Below are positions 57,593 through 64,000 of a stretch of 64,000 bases of DNA, piece by piece (positions within the stretch are counted from its first letter, which is position 1; each line of letters begins with the position of its first letter). Origin of the DNA: Furcasterigmium furcatum (lineage: Eukaryota; Ascomycota; Sordariomycetes; Glomerellales; Plectosphaerellaceae). Both the position numbers and the translations under genes were made by a program. A model generated the notes under the pieces. It did not search any database and was not told where the DNA came from. It worked only from the letters and a program-made list of their open reading frames with translations. The stretch is taken from positions 4,592,934 through 4,656,933 of the forward strand of contig BCIA01000001.1 of the NCBI GenBank assembly GCA_001599815.1, in the 5' to 3' direction.

Positions 57593-58308
57593 ATGGCTCC
57601 TATCGAGGCTTTCAAGATTCCCACCCTCACCGGCCTCTACAGAGCTGGGAAGCTCGCGGCCTCTTCGGCTGCGCCTCTCCACGCCCGGAACCCGGCTTTC
57701 AATGACAAGGTTGCTCTGATCCAGGCCGACATCACGACGCTCGCTGTCGACGCCGTCGTCAACGCCGCTAACGAGAGGCTCCTCGGCGGCGGCGGCATCG
57801 ACGGCGCCATCCACCGCGCTGCCGGCCCCGACCTCCTCGCCGAGTGCCGTACCCTGAACGGCTGCGAAACCGGCGCCGCCAAGATCACCGCCGGCCACCG
57901 CCTGCCCGCCCGCAAGATCATCCACACCGTCGGCCCCATTTACCGCTACTACTCCCACGACGAAGCCGAGGAGCTCCTCAGGAGCTGTTACCAGTCCTGC
58001 TTGGACCTTGCCGTTCAGAACCAGTGCCGCAGCATCGCCTTCAACTGCATCAGCACCGGCATCTACGGCTATCCCAACTCGGATGCTGCCAGGGTTGCCC
58101 TCTCCACCGTCAGGAACTTCCTGGACTCCGAGAACGGCAGCAAGCTGACCAAAGTCATCTTCTGCCTCTTCCTCGACCAGGACGTCGACATCTACAAGAG
58201 GATGACCCCGTAAGCCCATATCCCGTCGTCTGCTTCAAAACAATGCTGACACGTTGACACAGTCTGTTCTTCCCTCCCGGCGACGAGAGCGAGGAGTCCG
58301 AGGAGTAG
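57593..58308 (+). CDS. Macrodomain protein (MacroD-type ADP-ribose hydrolase)
   Basis: Predicted 220 residues from exons 57593-58209 and 58263-58308. The intron is GTAAGC...CAG (53 bases), and the codon CC+T is split across it. The macrodomain fills most of the protein. The ADP-ribose-binding loop reads VVNAANERLLGGGGIDGAIH (about residues 55-74) and the second loop NCISTGIYGYP (151-161). This loop pair matches MacroD1/MacroD2-like enzymes, which remove mono-ADP-ribose from proteins and deacetylate O-acetyl-ADP-ribose. A short N-terminal lead (residues 1-35) and an acidic C-tail (DESEESEE) flank the domain. The protein is probably cytosolic or nuclear. The catalytic call rests on motif match only. 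Confidence 0.93.
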
Positions 58309-58812
58309 CAGGGCCGCAGATTGCCAAGGCTTCAGAGACATGTCAAGGCCTTCCTGGCACCTCGAGTCCGGATCTCCTGAGAAGAACTCGAGCGCCTTGA
58401 ACGAATGGTGGTGAGGTAGAGTCCCTTCTCGCCGCCGAGCCTGGTCGCATTCTCGGCTTGGGCGTACGGCTGCTGGTCTGTTACCTGCCATTGAGCGTCA
58501 GGTTACTCAGCGTTCGTGGACTTTTATGCACCGGAAATGGAACAGAGTCCCGTTTTCAAAAACAAATTATGGTGTCATGCCCTGATTCCTTTCAATGTGT
58601 GTCATCATCATGAAATGGCCCGCGAAAAAAGTACTCTCGTTGGGCTCACACATCACCAAGCGGGTTGCATTGATACTTCAAGTTTTCTGCCATATTGTTG
58701 ATTCTTCGCGATTAGTTTCCTGTCTATCGTCTATTTCCAGGTTGATGTCATCCAAATCCAAGTCCCGAACGCCCCAACGCCGGAGAGAATGCCATCAGGA
58801 GAGTCTCATGTC
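58309..58812. other. Convergent 3' intergenic region
   Basis: About 500 bases between the stops of the macrodomain (+) and histidine phosphatase (-) genes. Nothing beyond 3' UTR sequence is suggested. Confidence 0.45.
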
Positions 58813-60282
58813 TTAGCTCTTATCTGCTGCTGGGGTCCAGTTCCAGGGCCTGACCTGGAAGTCTCCCTTCCGGAACGTCCCGGCACACGCCTTCTTCAGG
58901 AGCTCGTGGCGCCATGCAACATGGGGGCTCAGCTCCGCCTCCTTCTTCAGCTTCTCGATTTCGTCCGCCCACTTGTACCTGCCGCACGCCGAGACGGGCG
59001 TCTCCTGAATCGCGAGGAAGCCCGCCTCGACGTCGTCTTGGTACTTGCGGTTGATGAATTCGTACTCATCTTGCTGAAGCCTCTGGTCGTCCGCCAGGCG
59101 TCTGTCCATCTCCAATCCGCAGCGGGGCTCGCATCGAACGAGGACCGCGATGGTGCCGCAGTTTTCGAAGTCCCAGACCCGGTACTTTTCGATGGGCTCC
59201 CAGTTGGAGTCTCGCTCGAAGCCGAGAACCCGCAGTAGGGACTGGGTAGTCCTGCCGTGGGTAACGATGTGGAAGCAGTTCTTGTCGGGGGACTCCTGGA
59301 AGAGCCGCGCGAGGGCTCGCTCGAGGCGGATGTCGACATTGATGAATGTCTCGGGGATCTCGAATTCGGTGTCCTTCTCAGAAAGACCACTGAGATTGAC
59401 ATCGAACCCGTCGTCTTTCTCGGAGTCAAACTTGGATGCGGAGTCGAGAGTGCCGTCGGAATAGGCGCTGGGCGCCCGTTCGACTTCGGGCAAACCGAGG
59501 CCGAGGCTGCTGAGGACTTTCGGAGTGTACTCCATGAAGTCATCGATGCGGTTGCCAAGCTTTGTCTTGGTGCTGCGACCATCGGCGACATGCAAAATAC
59601 CCATGCCTTTCCACTCCCTCCAGTCGTCACTGACGTCGATCCGGATGGGCTTGCCTTCGGGGGCGTAGACCCAGGAAGACAGATGAGCGGTCTGAACGCA
59701 GCGCCAGAGAGAACTCGTGTGCGTCTCGGCGGGCAGAGCGAACCTGGCAACCTTGGAATTACTGATCGTTTCACCGGCCATCACGGCCTGAGAAACACCC
59801 TCGTTGGTGATGCTCGGGTCCCTCTCGTCTGCATAATGCCCGAGCACTGCAAACGACTCCTTCTTGCCCCTCTGGCTCGAGATCACGTTATGCTCGGACT
59901 GAGCATGCCGTGTGATGTATAGGACACGGCACTTGCTGGGGCCTCCGTTCTTCATAACCAGGTCATCGAAAGCCTTTCGGTTCGATTTGAAGATGCCGGC
60001 GTTGAGACATGGGCGAAGGTAGTCGACATCTCCTTGGACGTCTGGGCGCCCACTCTCCCTGTTCTCCCGCACAAGCTTCTCGAGGTCCAGGAACTCCTTC
60101 ACCACCGAGAACTTGTACGGACGCTTCTCAACCGCCAGTGGCTTCGGGGCCACCATGTTCCACATTTTGCCAGGTGTTCTGTCCAGCAAGGTTTGTTCAT
60201 AAGCTCGGTTGATCTTGTTGTCGCACTGCATGCTTCTGACGAGAATAAGGCAAGACATTCCATGGTGAGAGAGTAAAGGCAT
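58813..60282 (-). CDS. Histidine phosphatase superfamily (phosphoglycerate mutase-like) protein
   Basis: Single-exon ORF of 489 residues. The catalytic signature is intact: YITRHAQSEHN with the phospho-accepting His126, SSLWRCVQTAHLSS with Arg194, and the second His at 342 in VTHGRTTQSLLRVLGF. The core is expanded relative to small members of the family by an N-terminal helical region (residues 30-110), an insertion around 255-310 and a C-terminal helical extension ending PWNWTPAADKS. No signal peptide is obvious. The first ATG (60282) gives a lead MPLLSHHGMSCLILVRS; ATGs at 60258 and 60228 are alternatives. Substrate unknown; fungal members act on sugar phosphates, phytate or proteins. Confidence 0.85.
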   Translation of the reverse strand: MPLLSHHGMSCLILVRSMQCDNKINRAYEQTLLDRTPGKMWNMVAPKPLAVEKRPYKFSVVKEFLDLEKLVRENRESGRPDVQGDVDYLRPCLNAGIFKSNRKAFDDLVMKNGGPSKCRVLYITRHAQSEHNVISSQRGKKESFAVLGHYADERDPSITNEGVSQAVMAGETISNSKVARFALPAETHTSSLWRCVQTAHLSSWVYAPEGKPIRIDVSDDWREWKGMGILHVADGRSTKTKLGNRIDDFMEYTPKVLSSLGLGLPEVERAPSAYSDGTLDSASKFDSEKDDGFDVNLSGLSEKDTEFEIPETFINVDIRLERALARLFQESPDKNCFHIVTHGRTTQSLLRVLGFERDSNWEPIEKYRVWDFENCGTIAVLVRCEPRCGLEMDRRLADDQRLQQDEYEFINRKYQDDVEAGFLAIQETPVSACGRYKWADEIEKLKKEAELSPHVAWRHELLKKACAGTFRKGDFQVRPWNWTPAADKS

Positions 60283-61227
60283 TTTTATAGGTGATTAACC
60301 GTGGCACTTGAACAGCTTGAACAACGCCAGAGAGGTCTGTACGAATGTTGGACAGGAGGAGCAAGTAATACCCAAGGCTGATGTTATACTAGAGGATGCC
60401 CCTGTTGCTGACTCGCGAGGGAATACCATATTCGTGGCCAGAGCTGGCCGTGGTCATCCATTCAATAACCCTTGTTGCCTCGAGGACGTACAACGCGATT
60501 CCGCGGCAATGTCATTGGGCAGACGCCTTTCACCGTCGATTGATCTCGGTCAACCCAAGCTGAACAGCAACGCTACCCGAGTCATGAAGTACGGGACAGT
60601 AAGTCCGAACGAGGCAACACCGACTCCCCCTCCTTTGGTCATGAAAGCCTGGATGTATTATCGCAATAGAGGTATTGTTCGTCGGGGACGTTACATGTAT
60701 TCACATCAACTGATGAAGTTGGGGCCGGGGCGGTCGAGAGTAACACAAAACACCGGGATGCCACTTAAAATTAACCTCATGTTTTTTTCTCGGCATTCAA
60801 TACGTTCCCTTGAATAGCATTAGTTGCGCAGGAGTTTTGCTATTTTTCTGTGACTCTACTGATGGGGTGGGTGATTCACTCGGGGCATACAAAGCACAGA
60901 CCTGGGAGGCAGGCCGGCGCTTTGAGCTGCTGAGCTTCGTCTTTGAACTCAAGTGAGTGATCTCCTTCGTGGGGGTTCCGAGAATAGCCACGCATGCTTC
61001 CTCTGGGGGCTGGTAAGCACGTCGCCTGGGCTGAACTCCATGACTGTGTTTTGTGTGGTGAGATGTATCTTGCATCTGCATCAGATTCAATGAAGCGTCC
61101 TCTGAAGAACATCAGGGGTAGACATCATGATTAGTCTGAATACAGTAAGTGACCGTGGCATCAGCCAGCACGTATTATCATCTAAGGCTTCCGTACATTC
61201 ATTATCTTGAAAGATCCTCAACAAAAT
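60283..61227. other. Intergenic region
   Basis: About 945 bases, lower in G+C than the surrounding genes. One open frame (60308-60817) lacks domains and biased codon use. No repeat or RNA gene was recognised. Confidence 0.45.
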
Positions 61228-61893
61228 TCAGTGTCCGTTAACCCATCCTTCCTTCTGATTGTGCTCCCTGCTCTTGCGGCTCCAAGCAGGCGGGACATCG
61301 ATTCCCTCATCCTCTTCGCGGTCACCCTCCTGTTTGTTGCTGTGGACAGTCGTCGGCTTGTGTTCGGCTTGCGAGTACACGGTGTACAGGATCAGAGGCA
61401 TTGGCCCGGTGTTTATAAACTGATGCCGAGTGCCAGCTGGGACGATGACGAGGTCCCCGGCGTTCACCTCCTGTTCCTTGCCACCGACCTGGGCGAGGCC
61501 GGTGCCAGAGGTAAAGGTGAGTATTTGATCGACGGAATGTGTCTTGGAGGCTGTCAGCGCCAGCGTTCTCTGCCACTTGAAAATGATATCTACCTCTTCG
61601 CCAATGTCCCCTCCTTCGGGGATGTTCATGATCACAAGCTGGGAATATAGGCCGGTCCAAAGCACTCGTCGGAATTCGGTCGACGTGGATGGCAGTCTCG
61701 TGGTCATGCGAGGGAAGAATTGCATTTCATGCTTTGGGGGTTCGCTGGAAGGAGTCTTGAATCGCGCCATATTTCCAGTGCTAGTAGCAGAAGAGAATTG
61801 CCTTAGTTGTAAGTAGCAGGATACAATTGCTGGCCTGCGAAGGTATCGGCTTGTCTGTCGTCGGAGAATGGAGGATGGTCGCAGCGGATGCAT
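61228..61893 (-). CDS. Mitochondrial-looking cupin-domain protein
   Basis: Predicted 204 residues from exons 61893-61594 and 61542-61228 on the - strand. The 51-base intron begins GTAGAT, has a GCTGAC branch-like site and ends CCAAG. It is in frame and stop-free, so an unspliced form of 221 residues is also possible. Splicing restores the usual cupin sequence IGEETHSVDQILTF. Residues 1-40 (HPLRPSSILRRQTSRYLRR to RQFSSATS) are basic and Ser-rich, like a mitochondrial presequence. An internal ATG at MARFKTPSS would give a cytosolic form. The cupin barrel follows, with EGGDIGEETHS and the second motif AGDLVIVPAGTRHQFINTG. This small-cupin group is also common in bacteria. No enzymatic activity can be assigned. 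Confidence 0.82.
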   Translation of the reverse strand: MHPLRPSSILRRQTSRYLRRPAIVSCYLQLRQFSSATSTGNMARFKTPSSEPPKHEMQFFPRMTTRLPSTSTEFRRVLWTGLYSQLVIMNIPEGGDIGEEVDIIFKWQRTLALTASKTHSVDQILTFTSGTGLAQVGGKEQEVNAGDLVIVPAGTRHQFINTGPMPLILYTVYSQAEHKPTTVHSNKQEGDREEDEGIDVPPAWSRKSREHNQKEGWVNGH

Positions 61894-62298
61894 CTCGAGA
61901 ACGACGACTGTCGTATACCTACTTATAGAAAATGTGGCGATGAAAATGGTGCGATTCTTTTCAATCGGTTAGTCAGGTGGAAGTCTCGAGACGCGCGCGA
62001 TAAGGTGACACATGCGCAGGCGCCGAAAATATTCATGTATCGTGACCTGTTGCTGCATTTGAACAGTGGTATGATGTTTTCTTCAGCTCACTTGCGGGTC
62101 ATCTCAACGTCATCGACCCGTCCAGCCCGGCGGCCGAAACTGATACTTCAACAAACTTCGGGAGCGGGCGCCCTAATGTGAAATAGACATAACCTTGGGG
62201 GACAGCATCACATTCTTACAAGGAATTTTCATTGCGATGACCAGCAGATGGGAGCAGCGGCGGCTATTCCCATCGCTTAACACGAGTAGTACCTCTAG
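61894..62298. other. Divergent intergenic region
   Basis: About 400 bases between the cupin gene and the promoter of the oxidase pseudogene. No gene is seen. Confidence 0.45.
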
Positions 62299-62305
62299 TA
62301 TATAT
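62299..62305 (+). promoter_or_regulatory. TATA-like box upstream of the oxidase pseudogene
   Basis: TATATAT lies 92 bases before the pseudogene's ATG at 62397, followed by a CT/CA-rich leader. The promoter therefore looks intact even though the coding sequence is broken. Confidence 0.5.
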
Positions 62306-62396
62306 GAACCGCCCGATTCTCCTCTCAAGACACACTTATAGAGCAGTGCTACATTTTTCTATTTGTAAACACCAGACCTCAAAACAATCCTACATC

Positions 62397-63756
62397 ATGA
62401 CTTCTCGAATTCACCAAAAGTACCACTTGGGCTCAGACGGATCAAAGGGCGCCAACTCGGGCTAGGCAGCAAACGGTGGCTCCAAGCTCCCCGACCCGAT
62501 CCAGTATGAGCAATCCGTGCTGAGGGCCGGTATTCACTCAGCCCGGCCTCCGTTCACATTCCAATCCAAGAAATGAGAGCCCATGGCACAGGAGATTCTC
62601 TCCGCCAACTCCTGGGGCTACATCCACGGGAATTGCGGCGCGGGAAGCACCTACGACAAGAACCTGGCAGCATTCAACCGATGGTCCATCATCCCGCGTC
62701 GACTGGCGCCATCATTGTGTGACATCCACGGCGCGGAGCAGTTTAGCGACACATCAACCGAGGTCCTCGGGCAGAAATTACCTTTCCCCATCGCGATCGC
62801 GCCCATTGGCGTGCAGAAGATCTTCAACGAAGGCGGCGAGCGCGTCACGGCGAGGGCGTGTGCTTCGCTCGGAATCCCTTACATCCTCAGCACTGCCAGC
62901 AGTACCAGCATCGAAGATGTCGCCGCAGCCAACGGCCGGAACGCGCCGCGGTGGTACCAGCGGTACTGGCCTAGCAGGGAACACGACGACATCACAGCCT
63001 CCCCTGCTAAAGCGTGCCAAAGACTCGGGGTACACGGCCCTCTTCGTCACGGTCGATACCTACGTCCTCGGTTGGCGCCCGAGTGACATGGACAATGGCT
63101 ACAATCCATTCATCCACCCTGACAGAATTGGGGTGGAGATTGGACTGACAGACCCGGTCTTCCAGAAAAAGTTCAAGGAAAGCCATGGCTACTCCAGCGG
63201 CCAGGATCCGCCGCATGATCCCGCGAAGCTAGCCGGTCGAGGTGATGGCTTGGGCGCCCCGGCCCAGGATTGGGCCAAGATCGTGTTCCCGGGTCACTCT
63301 CACAGTTGGGATGATATCCAGTTTCTCAAGCAACACTGGGACGGCCCGATCGTCATCAAGGGCATCCAGAGCGTCCACGATGCGAAGAAGTGCGTTGAGG
63401 CAGGGGTCCAGGGCCTCGTTGTGAGCAACCACGGCGGGCGGCAGCAGGACGGCGGGGCCAGCAGCTTGGGAATGCTGCCCAGGATTGTTGAGGCTGTCGG
63501 GGACAAGCTGGACGTTTTCTTCGACAGCGGAATACGGTGTGGCGCGGATGTCATCAAGGCCGTCGCTCTGGGGGCGAAGTGTGTTCTCATCGGCCGCCCC
63601 TACGCGTATGGATTGGCCATCGGCGGCGAGGAGGGTGTGCGTCACGTTTTGAGGGCTATTTCGGGAGACATGTTGATGAACATGCATCTGGCTGGCCTCC
63701 GAAACCTGGGAGAAGTCCAGAGGGACATTTTGGTAAAGGAGGACGAGCTCTTTTGA
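62397..63756 (+). pseudogene. Broken FMN-dependent alpha-hydroxy acid dehydrogenase/oxidase gene
   Basis: The whole coding length of a lactate-2-monooxygenase/(S)-2-hydroxy-acid-oxidase-like enzyme can be followed, but three lesions interrupt it. From the ATG at 62397 the frame reads YHLGSDGSKGANSG, then a TAG at 62463-62465 (codon 23). It continues with family-like sequence (GGSKLPDPIQYEQSVLRAG) to a TGA at 62574-62576. It then runs from 62583 through GQKLPFPIAIAPIGVQKIF and STASSTSIEDVAAANG to about 63000. There one surplus C in the run 63001-63004 shifts the frame. The second frame carries YTALFVTVDTYVLGWRPSD, the FMN/substrate motif SNHGGRQQDGGASS and the phosphate-binding part DSGIRCGADVIKAVALGAK to a stop at 63756. 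No intron with sensible borders removes the lesions, because family sequence is continuous across each. A sequencing error could explain the frameshift, but hardly all three. Confidence 0.85.
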
Positions 63757-64000
63757 GAATCGGGTGAGCAGGTGCCTCTGCAAAGGTGGAATGGAACGTC
63801 TGGGCGAAGATACTCTCATGGGTCTACATGAAGAACGGGTGAGAGGTCGGAATAGCAGTTGGTCAAGATGGAGACGTGAAGACAAACGCTCGCGACGAAA
63901 TTTCGTACTTAAACTCACTAGACAAACAGATGAAAAAATTGTTGATGATAACAAGAGATGACTTCTTATTACTTCCGTTTCCCAACATCCTCAAGTAATT

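Noticed and set aside
62940..63030. An intron restoring the frame of the oxidase gene
   Set aside because: Family sequence is continuous on both sides of the C-run with only one base too many. No GT...AG interval of usable size keeps both sides.

Overview
The window is nuclear DNA of a filamentous ascomycete, most likely a Sordariomycete. The evidence is short GT-AG introns (mostly 50-110 bases) with CTAAC/CTGAC-like branch points, strong G/C preference at third codon positions, long pyrimidine-rich leaders, a fungus-specific elongation factor eEF3, and typical Pezizomycotina families (Zn2Cys6 factor, DUF3433 membrane protein, NACHT-ankyrin protein, Jen1-type transporter, Yvc1 channel). No bacterial, viral, rRNA, tRNA or CRISPR feature was found. 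I rebuilt gene models by eye from frame continuity and splice signals, so exon borders are predictions.

Layout. 1-19.4 kb: a Zn2Cys6 transcription factor; a secreted calcineurin-like phosphoesterase; a nuclear-type protein with a fungal Cys/His finger, preceded on the same strand by a previously hidden 89-residue spliced small gene; a Jen1-like monocarboxylate transporter; the vacuolar TRP channel Yvc1; a membrane-anchored fucose-lectin-like protein; and a type II membrane protein resembling glycosyltransferases. 20.5-34.6 kb: a large GYF-domain protein, a TTC27/Emw1-like TPR protein, a NACHT-ankyrin (NLR-like) protein and a secreted M14 carboxypeptidase, all on the + strand. 35.5-51 kb: eEF3 on the - strand, a 2.7 kb intergenic region, an uncharacterised 1365-residue protein whose zincin-like HELAH motif forms only after splicing, a small mitochondrial-looking protein and a DUF3433 membrane protein. 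51-64 kb: a striking degenerate 16-bp phased repeat array, a cysteine-rich membrane-tethered protein, a nine-exon glutaminyl-tRNA synthetase, a macrodomain protein, a histidine phosphatase, a mitochondrial cupin and a broken FMN-dependent alpha-hydroxy acid dehydrogenase pseudogene.

The genes do not form an obvious biosynthetic cluster. Housekeeping genes (eEF3, GlnRS, TTC27, GYF) are interspersed with accessory or lineage-variable ones. Points most worth a second look are the 16-bp array (52276-52790), the hidden small gene 25 bases upstream of the finger-protein gene, the 1365-residue zincin-like protein with a probable GC-AG intron, and the three-lesion oxidase pseudogene.
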